From Synechococcus sp. PROS-U-1 (lineage in GTDB: Bacteria > Cyanobacteriota > Cyanobacteriia > PCC-6307 > Cyanobiaceae), in contig NZ_CP047951.1 of the NCBI RefSeq assembly GCF_014279755.1, positions 1 through 64,000 on the forward strand: a stretch of 64,000 bases of DNA. The letters run 5' to 3'. Made by a program: the position numbers and the translations under genes. Shown here piece by piece: positions 54,924-64,000 of the stretch; within the stretch, counting starts at the first letter, position 1; each line of letters begins with the position of its first letter. The notes under the pieces were generated by a model. It did not search any database, had not been told where the DNA came from, and saw nothing but the letters and a program-made list of their open reading frames with translations.

Positions 54924-55121
54924 TCAGGCGTAGGGCATCATCAGGGTCACACGCTCCTCATCGGTGCGATCCACCACAGCCTTGGTGGCCAGATGACGCT
55001 TCTGCTTGGGGGTTTTGTGGTCCAGCAGGTGGTTCCGGAAAGCGCGACGACGCAGAAATTTGCCAGTGCCGGTTGCTTTGAACCGCTTTGCGGCAGCTTT
55101 GCGGGTCTTCAGCTTGGGCAT
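54924..55121 (-). CDS. rpmI: 50S ribosomal protein L35
   Basis: The 65-residue basic protein has [21 protein letters not shown] and [14 protein letters not shown], the L35 signatures. It is first of the rpmI-rplT pair. The divergent SpoIID-like gene starts 57 bases to the right, so this short space holds both promoters. Confidence 0.96.
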   Translation of the reverse strand: MPKLKTRKAAAKRFKATGTGKFLRRRAFRNHLLDHKTPKQKRHLATKAVVDRTDEERVTLMMPYA

Positions 55122-55178
55122 TGGTCTGCTCGTTCGTGCACAAACGACAACAATACGTCCCGACGTGCCCTCCGTTGA

Positions 55179-56738
55179 ATGATTCGGTTGCTGACGCTCA
55201 CATTGCTGCTTTGCATGGGTTTGGGCTGCAAGGCCCGTGAAGAGGTTGAAGCTCAGTCACCTGACGCGGTCGAGCCTGCTGCCGTTGAACTGATTCAGCG
55301 GGCCACCCACCGTTCCATCGCTGATCCTCCGCCGGTTGAGGGCCCTGAACCGGTGCTGTGGGTTGCTTTGGAAGACCACCTCGGCGCGGTTGCAACCGCC
55401 GCTCCGTTGAACCTGCGTGCCTTTGCTGGATCGCTCACCCTTCGTGATGCATCGGGGGAGCAACGCAGCGGGTCGGATTTTGTAATCAGCTGGCGAAGTG
55501 TGCCCTTGCCCACTCCGGTGCCGTTGGCCCGGCGGATTGCAGGGCCCTACGCCAGTTTTGAGTCGGCGGATCGTGTTGCTTCCCGTTGGCGTGCGTTGGG
55601 TGTTGCGGTCGAGGTGGCCCACCCCGAGGAATGGGAGGTGTGGGCGCCGGAAGGGGCGCCCGTGCCGGAGGGGCTCATCGTGCGTGACTGGCAAGGAACC
55701 CTGACCAGCACGGTCGAACCGGTGTTGCAGATGCCGGAGGGGGGACGCACTCTGCAGGCTCCTGTTCTGATTGAGGCGTCCGATGGGCTGCTCTGGGGTG
55801 GCGGACGCTTTGAGGGCCCTTTCCGCTTGCAACGGGATGCCTACGGCAGTTGGACGTTGGTGGAGCAAGTGCTGGTTGAGCGGTACCTGGAGGGGGTGGT
55901 TCCCCATGAAATCGGTGCCGGTTCGCCGATGCCTGCGTTGCAGGCCCAGACCGTTCTGGCGCGCACCTGGGCCTTGGCCAACAGCCATCGCTTCAGCATC
56001 GATGGTTATCACCTCTGCAGTGACACCCAGTGCCAGGTCTACAGCGACCCTCGCCATGCGGGAGGCGCGGTGCGAGAAGCGATTGCGGCCACGCGCGGCA
56101 ACTTGCTCAGCATCAACAACGAACCGATCAGCGCGGTGTATCACGCCACCAACGGTGGGGTGATGGCGGCTGGCCCGGAAGCCTGGGCCATGCAACCCAC
56201 CACTTATTTGCGTCCGAAACCGGATGGTGATGGGGGCTGGAGTCGCCGACACCCCTTGCCATTGCAGCAGCGCCAGGCGGTGCAGGCCTTGCTGGCGGAT
56301 CGTTCCGGGGCCTATGGCCAGCAGCACCCCCGGTTCCGCTGGACACGCACCCTGACCGGTCCAGGCCTGCGTCAGGCCATTGGAGCGGCAGCAGGGCCCC
56401 TTGCTTCCCCCTTGCAACTGAAGGTTCTGGAGCGAGGTGCCAGCGGCCGTGTGCTGGCGCTGCAGATTTCTGGCAGCGGCGATGCTGCACCGGTCACCTT
56501 GAAGTTGGATGCCATCCGTCGCACCCTCCGGACACTTCCAAGCACCCTGTTTGTGTTGGAGCCTCAGGGAGCTGAGCGCTGGCTGGTGCTAGGCGGTGGC
56601 TTCGGCCATGGGGCCGGTTTGTCGCAGGCGGGAGCGATTGATCTGGCCTGGAGGGGCTGGTCCGTAGAGCGGATCCTTCGCCATTACTACCCAGGGACTG
56701 TCTACGGCCCGCTCTCAACAGCTGTGCAGTCCCCTTAA
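55179..56738 (+). CDS. SpoIID/LytB-domain protein, exported
   Basis: The 519-residue protein has a short hydrophobic leader ([14 protein letters not shown]) that could be a weak lipoprotein signal. About residues 220-500 form a SpoIID domain with [17 protein letters not shown], the catalytic-region [14 protein letters not shown], and the C-terminal [23 protein letters not shown]. Family enzymes cleave glycan strands lacking stem peptides in Gram-positive sporulation. Cyanobacterial members probably remodel peptidoglycan. A GT2 glycosyltransferase follows 24 bases later. Confidence 0.88.
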   Translation: MIRLLTLTLLLCMGLGCKAREEVEAQSPDAVEPAAVELIQRATHRSIADPPPVEGPEPVLWVALEDHLGAVATAAPLNLRAFAGSLTLRDASGEQRSGSDFVISWRSVPLPTPVPLARRIAGPYASFESADRVASRWRALGVAVEVAHPEEWEVWAPEGAPVPEGLIVRDWQGTLTSTVEPVLQMPEGGRTLQAPVLIEASDGLLWGGGRFEGPFRLQRDAYGSWTLVEQVLVERYLEGVVPHEIGAGSPMPALQAQTVLARTWALANSHRFSIDGYHLCSDTQCQVYSDPRHAGGAVREAIAATRGNLLSINNEPISAVYHATNGGVMAAGPEAWAMQPTTYLRPKPDGDGGWSRRHPLPLQQRQAVQALLADRSGAYGQQHPRFRWTRTLTGPGLRQAIGAAAGPLASPLQLKVLERGASGRVLALQISGSGDAAPVTLKLDAIRRTLRTLPSTLFVLEPQGAERWLVLGGGFGHGAGLSQAGAIDLAWRGWSVERILRHYYPGTVYGPLSTAVQSP

Positions 56739-56762
56739 AGTCCTTGCCACCCGGGAAGCTGG

Positions 56763-58082
56763 ATGAGCACGAACGCCACATCTGGTGATCACCGACGGGT
56801 GAAATCGGCAGCGTTCCTGTTCGCCTGTGGATGTGCTGGTGCCGCTCCCCATTGGCTGGACCCAGCCCGTTCGCTCTGGCCGGCCATCAGCCTTGCATTG
56901 ATGCTTGGTGGGTATGGCCTGCGTTCTGTGATGCGTGGGCAGCTGACGCGAGGCGGTGCGAATCCCGCCCCTGCCATGGATTCTGAGCAGCTTCCAACCC
57001 TTGATGTGGTTGTGGCTGCCAGAGATGAAGAGGCTGTGGTGCCGCGTTTGGTGGAACGGTTGACGTCGCTGCGCTACCCATCCGGACAGCTCACCACTTG
57101 GGTGATTGACGACGGCAGTGAGGACCGCACGCCTGAGCTGCTGGACAGCCTCGCTGCGCAGCACTCCGAACTGAACGTCATCCATCGTCTTCGCAATGCT
57201 GGTGGTGGCAAGTCGGGGGCTCTCAACACCGCTCTCGCGCGCATGAGTGGTGAGTGGCTGCTGGTGCTTGATGCGGATGCCCAGTTGCAGGACGATCTGC
57301 TCGAGCGTCTTGTGCCCTACGCGTTGGATGGTGGTTGGTCGGCGGTGCAGCTGCGCAAGGCCGTGATTGATGCTGAGCGCAATTGGTTGACCCGATCCCA
57401 GGCGATGGAGATGGCCCTGGATGCTGTGATCCAGTCGGGGCGACTTGTTAATGGAGGTGTGGCGGAGCTGCGGGGCAACGGTCAGCTGATCAAACGCTCG
57501 GTGCTTGAGGCCAGCGGCGGTTTCAACGAAGACACCGTGACCGATGACCTTGATCTCAGTTTCCGCCTGCTGACCCACGGTGCTCTGGTGGGGCTGTTGT
57601 GGGATCCCCCGGTTCAGGAAGAGGCGGTCCCCGGTCTCCAGGGGTTGTGGAAACAACGGCAGCGTTGGGCGGAAGGTGGATTGCAGCGGTTCTTCGATTA
57701 CTGGCCAGTGCTCACCTCGGCCCAGCTGAGTCTTCGCCAGCGCTGGGATCTAACGGCCTTTTTCCTCTTGCAGTACGCCCTACCTGTCGTGTCGTTCGCT
57801 GATCTCAGCACGAGTCTGGTCACCCGAAGCGTGCCGGTCTATTGGCCCTTGTCGGTGGTGGCCTTCAGCGTTTCGGGTCTGGCGTTCTGGCGTGGCTGTC
57901 GCAGTGGGAGCGAGGGGCCGGCAATTCCATCCGCGAGCCTGGTGAATCTCCTGGTGGCCATTGCCTACCTGGGGCACTGGTTTGTGGTGATTCCCTGGGT
58001 GACCTTGCGGATGTCACTGCTGCCCAAACGTCTGGTCTGGGCCAAAACCAGCCACGGTCAGGACCATCCGGTTCAGGCCTGA
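56763..58082 (+). CDS. Membrane-bound family 2 glycosyltransferase
   Basis: The 439-residue processive-type glycosyltransferase has two N-terminal membrane helices and a GT-A domain with VVVAARDEEAVVPRL. DDGSEDRTPELL and LLVLDADAQLQDDLLE (DxD-like) follow. TDDLDLSFRLL and the QxxRW-type QRQRWAEGGLQRFF come before several C-terminal membrane helices. This layout resembles chitooligosaccharide or cellulose-synthase-like enzymes that extrude polysaccharide. Product unknown. It converges with dnaX. Confidence 0.9.
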   Translation: MSTNATSGDHRRVKSAAFLFACGCAGAAPHWLDPARSLWPAISLALMLGGYGLRSVMRGQLTRGGANPAPAMDSEQLPTLDVVVAARDEEAVVPRLVERLTSLRYPSGQLTTWVIDDGSEDRTPELLDSLAAQHSELNVIHRLRNAGGGKSGALNTALARMSGEWLLVLDADAQLQDDLLERLVPYALDGGWSAVQLRKAVIDAERNWLTRSQAMEMALDAVIQSGRLVNGGVAELRGNGQLIKRSVLEASGGFNEDTVTDDLDLSFRLLTHGALVGLLWDPPVQEEAVPGLQGLWKQRQRWAEGGLQRFFDYWPVLTSAQLSLRQRWDLTAFFLLQYALPVVSFADLSTSLVTRSVPVYWPLSVVAFSVSGLAFWRGCRSGSEGPAIPSASLVNLLVAIAYLGHWFVVIPWVTLRMSLLPKRLVWAKTSHGQDHPVQA

Positions 58083-58137
58083 TCGCGACCCTTTTCGTTT
58101 TTGGATTCCGTCGGAGGCTTGATGAGCCGCTCAGACG

Positions 58138-59991
58138 TCAGTTGATCTCATCAACGTCGAGCACTTGACCATTGAAGAAGTCAGCCAGGTTGCGGGCCTG
58201 TCGATCCAGGCCTGAGGGAGGGCTGGGTTGAGGTCTGGATTCCGAGGGGGCAGGTGCTTGTTTTGGTTCCACCGGCTCGGGTTGCGTGCGTGGCAGTTCC
58301 GGTGCCACTGCCGGGGCTGGCTCAGGAGTGGCTGTTGGCGGTGCTGCCGCTGCCGGGATTGGTGCTGATGTTGGTGCCGGAGTGGACGCTGGTGTGGCTG
58401 GTTGTGGTGACGCCGGCGTTGTGATCGCTGGCGTTGCGATCGCTGGTGTCGCGATTGGTGGTGGCATGGCGCCGCTGCTGGCTTCCAGGATCAGCTGCCT
58501 TGAACCTCCAAGAGCTGTGGCCACCGCCTGTTCCAACAGGGACGCCCGGCTCTGCACCATGCTCATCCAGTTGCCAGCCACCTGCACGACCGCTCGGTTG
58601 GCATCCAGTCGCACCAGTTGGGCCTGCTGCGACAGCAACATTCGGGTGGAGGGCAGTTCGAGACTGCCCAGGATCTGTTGCCAAAGCTCGGGCAGGTTGG
58701 TGCTTGGCGAAGGCGCAGGGTTGGAGACCGTCGGTAGTTCCGGTGATGCGGCAGGTGCAGGTTTCGGACTGGGGGCAGGTGCCTCGGTTGGGATTGGTGC
58801 GGTGGCGGCTGGGGGTGCTGGCGCAGGAGCTGTGACCGGTGTCGCTGCTACAGGTTGTGTCGCAACTGCTGTTGCAGTTGTGGCCTCAGCAGCCACCGGT
58901 TCCGCTAACAACCCAAGCAACAGCACTTCCAGCCAAAGGCGCGGTTGCACGCTTTGGCGAAGTTGTTGCTCGGTGCCGCGCAGCTGGGCCTGCCATTGCA
59001 GCAATCGGGTTCTGCCGATGGCCTTCGCGAGGGCGGGCAGTTGCTCGCGGAACTGGGGTGAAACGCTGGTGAGCTCTGGCCGGTCTGGAGCTGCAGCCAT
59101 CAGCACTAGATCCCGCAGCATCCCTGCAAGCCCCTGCAGCACGGCACCGGGATCCCGGCCTCGGTCCAGCAGGTTGCGGGTGGCCTCCAGCAGGTGCACC
59201 GGTTCGGCGCTGCTCATGGCCCCCACCAGTTCCAGCAGCTCCTGTTCGGGCACCGCGCCCAGAAGATCCCACACCGCAGCGGCTTCGATCGGTGGCGGCA
59301 GCAGACTCAGTTGATCCAGCAGGCTTTCCGCATCCCGCAGCCCTCCCTGGGACCGTTGGGCCACCACGTGAATGGCTTCGGGTTGGATGTCGATCGCTTC
59401 TTGTTCGGCGATCCAGCTCAGATGATTGTTGAGGGCATCAAGCGGAATGCGCCTGAAATCAAAGCGTTGGCAGCGGCTGAGGATGGTCGGCAGCACTCGT
59501 TGCGGGTCGGTGGTGGCCAGCACGAACACCACCTGCGGGGGTGGTTCCTCCAGGGTTTTCAACAGAGCGTTGAAGGCTGCGGTGGAGAGCATGTGGCATT
59601 CGTCCACCACGTACACCTTCCAGCGGGCCTGCACCGGTGCGAAGCGGGAGCGCTCGATCAGTTCGCGGATGTTGTCGACGCCGGTGTTGGAGGCGGCATC
59701 GATTTCGATCACATCAAGGGCTGTGCCCGCAGCGATTGTGGTGCAGAGTTCGCAGGTGCCGCAGGGTTCGGGGGTTGGCCCGTCGCTGTTCAGGCAATTG
59801 AGCGAGCGCGCCAGGATGCGGGCGCTGGAGGTTTTGCCGGTGCCGCGGGGGCCACTGAACAGGTAGGCCGGGGCAATCCGATTGCTGGTGAGGGCGTGGC
59901 CCAGGGTGGCGGCGATCGCCTCCTGCCCCACCAACTGGTCAAAGCGCTGAGGCCGGTATTTGTGATGCAGCGGCTGGTAGGCCGAACTCAT
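58138..59991 (-). CDS. dnaX: DNA polymerase III subunits gamma/tau
   Basis: DnaX is the clamp-loader motor. The 617-residue protein has Walker A SGPRGTGKTSSARIL, zinc-binding cysteines in LNCLNSDGPTPEPCGTCELC, VDECHMLSTAAFNALLKTLEEPP (DExx box), and LSRCQRFDFRRIP. The C-terminal tau-like region is a long Pro/Ala/Thr repeat (about residues 385-430 and 515-600). I see no intein, although some cyanobacterial dnaX genes carry one. The start ATG 59991 is 23 bases from the LRAT gene stop. Confidence 0.95.
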   Translation of the reverse strand: MSSAYQPLHHKYRPQRFDQLVGQEAIAATLGHALTSNRIAPAYLFSGPRGTGKTSSARILARSLNCLNSDGPTPEPCGTCELCTTIAAGTALDVIEIDAASNTGVDNIRELIERSRFAPVQARWKVYVVDECHMLSTAAFNALLKTLEEPPPQVVFVLATTDPQRVLPTILSRCQRFDFRRIPLDALNNHLSWIAEQEAIDIQPEAIHVVAQRSQGGLRDAESLLDQLSLLPPPIEAAAVWDLLGAVPEQELLELVGAMSSAEPVHLLEATRNLLDRGRDPGAVLQGLAGMLRDLVLMAAAPDRPELTSVSPQFREQLPALAKAIGRTRLLQWQAQLRGTEQQLRQSVQPRLWLEVLLLGLLAEPVAAEATTATAVATQPVAATPVTAPAPAPPAATAPIPTEAPAPSPKPAPAASPELPTVSNPAPSPSTNLPELWQQILGSLELPSTRMLLSQQAQLVRLDANRAVVQVAGNWMSMVQSRASLLEQAVATALGGSRQLILEASSGAMPPPIATPAIATPAITTPASPQPATPASTPAPTSAPIPAAAAPPTATPEPAPAVAPELPRTQPEPVEPKQAPAPSESRPQPSPPSGLDRQARNLADFFNGQVLDVDEIN

Positions 59992-60014
59992 GCGCCGCGA
60001 GCGTTGAAAGGAGG

Positions 60015-60653
60015 TTACTCAGAGGATTCGGAGCCTGGCAGGCCGGGGTGCTGTTCCAGCAAGGCATCAATCCGTTGTTTGAGGTCTTCGACGGCCGCCA
60101 GCTCATCGGCAAGGTTCTGCCCCGTGAGCAGCAGCCGGTGATCCGTTCCGTCTCCTGCCCGTTCCAAGAGGCCCTCCAATTTGCCCAGCAGCGACAGGCG
60201 CAGGTGTTCCAGTTTCTCCACCCCTTGTCGCGCGATGGCGCGCGCGTCGTCATCGAGCAGGCCCCGTTGCACCAGGAGTTCCAGCCCACGCATCAGCGCG
60301 GAAGACATCAGACCGCTCCAGTGGCGTCCTCGCTCCAGCACCGAGTCCACCTGGCTGCTGCGATGGCGCCCGGTTTTGCACCAGGTAGCGAAGTGCTCGC
60401 AGTTGTTGAACAGCAGGTTGTAATCCGCTTCCCCTAGGCGCCCCATGGCTCGCCGCAGGGTCATGCCAACGGGAGAGGCCTCCGCATGGTCGATCACCCG
60501 CACTGGTTGCCCCTGACTGAATTCCTCCAACGGGCTGCGCAGGATTTCACGCCCCTCCAGGTAGTGGGCGACGGTTCCGTCGCCGAGGTCGATGCCGTGG
60601 TGGTTGAACAGGCCGTGCTGACGAGGCACCTCCAGGTGGTCAGCGGCAGCCAA
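60015..60653 (-). CDS. LRAT-domain (NlpC/P60-like) protein
   Basis: The 212-residue protein starts at TTG 60653, four bases after the clpX stop. It has the LRAT pattern: a His near the start (FNHHGIDLGDGTVAHY) and the catalytic NCEHF (NNCEHFATWC). A long helical C-terminal region follows (about residues 105-205). LRAT enzymes are thiol acyltransferases, lipases or peptidases of the NlpC/P60 superfamily. Bacterial functions are mostly unknown. No signal peptide, so probably cytoplasmic. Confidence 0.82.
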   Translation of the reverse strand: MAAADHLEVPRQHGLFNHHGIDLGDGTVAHYLEGREILRSPLEEFSQGQPVRVIDHAEASPVGMTLRRAMGRLGEADYNLLFNNCEHFATWCKTGRHRSSQVDSVLERGRHWSGLMSSALMRGLELLVQRGLLDDDARAIARQGVEKLEHLRLSLLGKLEGLLERAGDGTDHRLLLTGQNLADELAAVEDLKQRIDALLEQHPGLPGSESSE

Positions 60654-60657
60654 GGGC

Positions 60658-62007
60658 TCAGGCGGTTTTCTGTTGTTCCGTGCCAGGCAGGGGGAGCACC
60701 TTGCCGCCGGTGTGTTCCTCCACCATCGCCCGGGTGATGGTGAATTCCTTCACCGATGTCTGCGAGGGGAGGTCGTACATCAAATCCAGCATCAGTTCTT
60801 CGACGATGCCGCGCAGGGCTCGAGCACCGGTCTTGCGGCGGTGGGCCTCCTGGGCGATCGCCTCGATGGCGTCATCGGCGAACTGGAGTTGCACGTTGTC
60901 CATGCTCAGCAGGGTGCGGAACTGCTTCACCAGGGCATCGCGGGGCTCGGTCAGGATCGATTGCAAGGCGCTTTCGTCCAGGGGTTCGAGCACGGCACTC
61001 ACTGGCATCCGGCCGATGAATTCCGGGATCAAGCCGTAGCGCACCAGATCATCCGGCTCCAGGTGACGCAGCACATGGGCGGCTTGCAGGTCGCGATTGG
61101 CCCGACTGCGTCCACGGCCATCGCTGGGCATGAAGCCAATGGCATTGCGGCCCATCCGTTTCTGCACCACGTCCTCGAGGCCGACGAAGGCGCCGCCGCA
61201 GATGAACAGGATCTGGCTGGTGTCGATCTGGATGCAGTCCTGGTAGGGGTGCTTGCGGCCACCCTGGGGCGGCACATTGGCCACGGTGCCCTCCAGCATT
61301 TTCAACAGGGCCTGTTGAACACCTTCGCCGGAGACATCCCGAGTGATCGAGGGGTTTTCGCTCTTGCGGGCGATTTTGTCGATCTCATCGATGTAGATGA
61401 TGCCCCGCTGGGCCTGCTCCACATCCATGTCGGCCTTCTGCAGCAGCCGCAGCAGGATGTTTTCCACGTCCTCACCCACATAGCCCGCTTCGGTAAGGGT
61501 GGTGGCATCGGCCACGGCGAAGGGCACATCCAGCATTTCGGCCAGGGTCTGGGCCAACAGCGTTTTGCCGCAGCCGGTGGGTCCGATCAGCAGGATGTTG
61601 CTCTTGTGCAGGCGGGTGGCGGTTTCCTCGGTTTCGCCGTTGCCATCGCCTTGCCAGGCCAGGCGTTTGTAGTGGTTGTATACGGCGACCGACATCACCT
61701 TTTTGGCTGCGTCTTGGCCGACCACCTGTTCATCCAGGAAGCTCTTGATGTCCTGAGGCCGGGGAATGGAGGCCAGCGTCGGGGCAGGTTTACTGCTCTT
61801 GCGCGCAGCCGGTGCGGCCTTGCGGTTTTGCTCGTGGCTGTGGCGTGGATTGCCTTGGCCATCCACCAGCTCCTCATCCAGGATCTCGTTGCAGAGATCG
61901 ATGCATTCATCGCAGATGTAGACGCCGGGTCCGGCGATCAGCTTGCGCACCTGATCCTGGGATTTCCCACAGAACGAGCACTTCAGATGGGCGTCGAACT
62001 TGGCCAT
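60658..62007 (-). CDS. clpX: ATP-dependent Clp protease ATP-binding subunit ClpX
   Basis: ClpX unfolds substrates for ClpP. The 449-residue protein starts [16 protein letters not shown] at ATG 62007, with a zinc-binding N-domain (CSFC...CDEC). Walker A is [23 protein letters not shown] is the pore loop, and [13 protein letters not shown] is Walker B. The [14 protein letters not shown] sensor-2 stretch is present. Upstream frame sequence to 62070 lacks similarity. It follows clpP by 90 bases; the tig-clpP-clpX order is conserved in bacteria. Confidence 0.96.
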   Translation of the reverse strand: MAKFDAHLKCSFCGKSQDQVRKLIAGPGVYICDECIDLCNEILDEELVDGQGNPRHSHEQNRKAAPAARKSSKPAPTLASIPRPQDIKSFLDEQVVGQDAAKKVMSVAVYNHYKRLAWQGDGNGETEETATRLHKSNILLIGPTGCGKTLLAQTLAEMLDVPFAVADATTLTEAGYVGEDVENILLRLLQKADMDVEQAQRGIIYIDEIDKIARKSENPSITRDVSGEGVQQALLKMLEGTVANVPPQGGRKHPYQDCIQIDTSQILFICGGAFVGLEDVVQKRMGRNAIGFMPSDGRGRSRANRDLQAAHVLRHLEPDDLVRYGLIPEFIGRMPVSAVLEPLDESALQSILTEPRDALVKQFRTLLSMDNVQLQFADDAIEAIAQEAHRRKTGARALRGIVEELMLDLMYDLPSQTSVKEFTITRAMVEEHTGGKVLPLPGTEQQKTA

Positions 62008-62097
62008 CGAACGCTGGGCACCACACAGGAGAAAAAGACAGGAATCAACCGATGGCGTCTTCCTGAACACACAGGATCGAGAACGGAAGCGCTTCTG

Positions 62098-62772
62098 TCA
62101 GCTCTCCGTAATGATTCCTCCGTCCCCGGAACTGTCCACCACGCGATCGATCAGGCCGTATTCAACCGCTTCTGCTGGAGAAAGGAAGTAGTCGCGGTCG
62201 GTGTCTTCTGAGATCTTGTCGAGGGGCTGGCCGGTGTGGTCGGCCATCAGTCCGTTCAAGGTCTCCTTCAGATACAGAATTTCCTTGGCCTGAATTTCAA
62301 TGTCCACCGCCTGCCCCTGGGCGCCACCGAGGGGTTGGTGGATCATGATCCGGGCATTGGGCAAGGCGAGACGCTTGCCTTTGGTGCCCCCGGAAAGGAG
62401 AAACGCTCCCATGCTGGCGGCCAGGCCGTAGCAGATGGTCACCACGTCAGGGGCCACCTGCTGCATCGTGTCGTAGATCGCCAGTCCTGCTGTGACTGAC
62501 CCGCCCGGCGAGTTGATGTAGATCTGAATGTCTTTCTCAGGGTCCTCGGCTTCGAGGAACAGCATCTGCGCCACCAGGGCGTCGGCAACGGCGTCATCCA
62601 CACCCGTGCCGAGGAAGATGATCCGCTCCCGCAGCAGACGGGAGTAGATGTCGAAGGCACGGTCGCCGCGACCGGACTGTTCCACAACGGTGGGCAGAGG
62701 CCCCGGTGCTGAGACGGGCATAGCGGCCCGCCAGCGGTTCTGGATGGGGTGGTGACTGCGGGCGTCGATCAC
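62098..62772 (-). CDS. clpP: ATP-dependent Clp protease proteolytic subunit ClpP
   Basis: The 224-residue serine protease has catalytic Ser120 (GLAASMGAF), His145 (MIHQPLGG) and a likely Asp in SEDTDRDYF. The N-terminus extends about 17 residues beyond a second ATG at 62721; either start works. The intact triad marks it as an active subunit, not a ClpR-type one. It lies between tig and clpX. Confidence 0.95.
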   Translation of the reverse strand: MIDARSHHPIQNRWRAAMPVSAPGPLPTVVEQSGRGDRAFDIYSRLLRERIIFLGTGVDDAVADALVAQMLFLEAEDPEKDIQIYINSPGGSVTAGLAIYDTMQQVAPDVVTICYGLAASMGAFLLSGGTKGKRLALPNARIMIHQPLGGAQGQAVDIEIQAKEILYLKETLNGLMADHTGQPLDKISEDTDRDYFLSPAEAVEYGLIDRVVDSSGDGGIITES

Positions 62773-62815
62773 GCGATCGGTGTGCGGTGAAGTTGGCTCA
62801 ATCTATGGGCGTTGC

Positions 62816-64000
62816 TCAGTCCTTGGCGTCCGCCTTGGACTTGCTTGTGGCCGGGGCCTTCTTGGCAGCAGCCTTTGTCTTGGGTTCAGCCTTGCTGTCG
62901 TCCGCTGCCGGAGCCTTTTCGGTGAGGGTGCTGTTCTCCTCGAGCCAGCCCATCAGACGGTCCTGCATCAGGTCATCCATCACGGCCTGACGCAGGCGCT
63001 CGGGGTCGATCTTGGCGTCGGCGGAGAGTTCTTTCTTCACCTCTTTGATCTTGGCGTCCACGTCTTTGTCGTCGAGCTTGATGTCCTCCGCTTCAGCCAG
63101 GGCAGTGAGGGCAAAACTGCGGCGCAGCCGTTCCTCGGCCTCGGGGCGAGAGTTCTGCATCAGGTTGCGCACCAGATCGGGTGTGAACAGCGACTTCACA
63201 TCCATGCCCTGCTGAGCGAATTGGGCTGCGGTCTGCTCCAGCAGGTTGCGGCTTTCCTGCTGAATCAGGGCTTCGGGCAAGTCCACCTCGAGTTGCTCCA
63301 CCAGAGCGGCAACGAGGGCATCGCGGCGGTTGCTGGTTTGACGCCGTTCGGCGTCGTCCTTGAGCCGTTGTTCCAGGTCCTTGCGCAGATCCGCCAGGCT
63401 CTCCTGTTCGCTGGCCTGCTTGGCGAAGGCGTCATCCAGCTCGGGCAGTTCGCGGGTCTTGAGGTCCTTGAGCTCGATCTCGAAGGCGGCCTTGCGTCCG
63501 CGTGCGTCCTCCTTTGGATAGTCCTCGGGGAACTGGCAATCCACGGTTTTGCTGTCGCCGACCTTCATGCCGATGACTCCCTCGATGAAGCCTGGGATCA
63601 TGCGGCCGTTTTCCAGGTCCACATCCATGGAATCGGCACTGCCGCCCTCGATCTCGCTTCCGTCATCGCTGTAGGTGCCCTTGAACCCCAGCACTGCGAT
63701 GTCGCCGTTCTGGGCGGCGCGTCCTTCCACGGGAACGACCGTGGCCATCTGCTTGCGGGAGTCCTCGATCATCGTGTCGACCCGTGAGGCGTCGTAGGCG
63801 ACCGTTTCGAATTCCGCCTTCAGGCCCTTGGTGCTCTTCAGTTTCGGGGTCGGAGCGACGTCCGCTTCCAGGGTGAAAGTGAGCTCTTTACCGGGTTCAA
63901 AGCTCTCCAGCAGGCCATCGAAGCCACTGCTCAGATCGGGCTGGCTGATCGGTTCCAGCGATTCCTGCTTGATCGCGTCACGCCAAGCGTTGTCGATCAG
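62816..64000 (-). CDS. tig: Trigger factor (5' end outside window)
   Basis: The gene runs off the right end of the window, leaving 394 residues including the C-terminus. Visible are part of the N-terminal ribosome-binding domain ([14 protein letters not shown]), the PPIase domain with [16 protein letters not shown] and [16 protein letters not shown], and the long helical C-terminal arm domain. It ends in a Lys/Ala-rich tail ([19 protein letters not shown]). Trigger factor is the first chaperone met by nascent chains. clpP follows after 43 bases. Confidence 0.95.
   Translation of the reverse strand: MIDNAWRDAIKQESLEPISQPDLSSGFDGLLESFEPGKELTFTLEADVAPTPKLKSTKGLKAEFETVAYDASRVDTMIEDSRKQMATVVPVEGRAAQNGDIAVLGFKGTYSDDGSEIEGGSADSMDVDLENGRMIPGFIEGVIGMKVGDSKTVDCQFPEDYPKEDARGRKAAFEIELKDLKTRELPELDDAFAKQASEQESLADLRKDLEQRLKDDAERRQTSNRRDALVAALVEQLEVDLPEALIQQESRNLLEQTAAQFAQQGMDVKSLFTPDLVRNLMQNSRPEAEERLRRSFALTALAEAEDIKLDDKDVDAKIKEVKKELSADAKIDPERLRQAVMDDLMQDRLMGWLEENSTLTEKAPAADDSKAEPKTKAAAKKAPATSKSKADAKD

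Noticed and set aside
58138-59991. Programmed frameshift site or intein in dnaX
   Set aside because: No A-rich slippery heptamer was seen on the coding strand, and the frame is continuous with normal length and no intein motifs.
62086-62095. GAAGCGCTTC palindrome between clpP and clpX
   Set aside because: Ten-base self-complementary words are expected by chance, and there is no loop or T run.
60673-62211. 512-residue + strand reading frame opposite clpX and clpP
   Set aside because: Long only because high-GC sequence has few stops; clpX and clpP on the other strand have full family motifs.

Overview
The window looks like chromosome from a marine picocyanobacterium, most likely marine Synechococcus (sub-cluster 5.1 type) and not Prochlorococcus. 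I base this on the dnaN–hypothetical–purL–purF–gyrA/parC gene order, the cyanobacterial genes (sulfolipid sqdB/sqdX, psb34-like, ycf37-like, TLP-type cyclophilin, cbiD), the generally high GC, and very tight packing: no gap without a gene exceeds about 175 bases. I cannot name a strain. There are no rRNA genes, insertion sequences, phage genes or CRISPR arrays. The only RNA gene I can support is one tRNA-Gly (CCC).

Layout. 1-5.96 kb: dnaN, a PRC-barrel-like gene, purL and purF on the + strand. 5.96-10.34 kb: a type IIA topoisomerase A subunit, a TPR protein and queG on the - strand. 10.38-17.57 kb: a + strand run of membrane proteins, nusB, ftsY, a GAF/SpoIIE-type phosphatase, argH and a glycine-rich RNA-binding protein. 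17.58-20.34 kb: dusA facing a Tat-exported MsrB and a flavoprotein. 20.34-24.55 kb: pilB-pilT-pilC, the type IV pilus motor, on the - strand. 24.64-27.56 kb: grpE-dnaJ-tusA-like-rsgA. 27.54-30.21 kb: ebfC, murB, murC (-). 30.37-34.63 kb: gap with a clear terminator, thiL and a lumenal cyclophilin (-), then efp-accB (+). 34.63-41.5 kb: a patchwork of small genes with pdxA, an SDR enzyme, an HNH nuclease divergent from a SNF2 ATPase, small exported proteins and the tRNA. 41.5-49.85 kb: a class V aminotransferase (-), then cbiD, guaA, a sulfotransferase-like gene, two unknowns, PBP2 (mrdA) and a low-GC family-61-type glycosyltransferase (+). 49.86-53.37 kb: thiG, psb34-like, sqdB, sqdX (-). 53.4-58.1 kb: an unknown gene, ycf37-like/rplT/rpmI, a SpoIID-like protein and a GT2 glycosyltransferase. 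58.1-64 kb: tig (cut by the window edge), clpP, clpX, an LRAT-domain protein and dnaX (-).

Functionally this is mostly core housekeeping: replication (dnaN, dnaX, topoisomerase), purine synthesis (purL, purF, guaA), protein folding and turnover (grpE, dnaJ, tig, clpX, clpP), translation (efp, rplT, rpmI, rsgA), envelope building (murB, murC, mrdA, SpoIID-like) and sulfolipid synthesis. Points of interest are mostly small: two genes under 60 codons (55 aa and 57 aa), a threefold 10-bp direct repeat upstream of psb34, the HNH/SNF2 pair, an envelope-related run ending in a probably acquired glycosyltransferase, an LRAT protein inside the clp/dnaX cluster, and an extra zinc ribbon on PilB. I did not find a clearly new multi-gene system. 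Many starts here are GTG or TTG, and several were moved downstream from the longest reading frame; the reasons are given in each entry.
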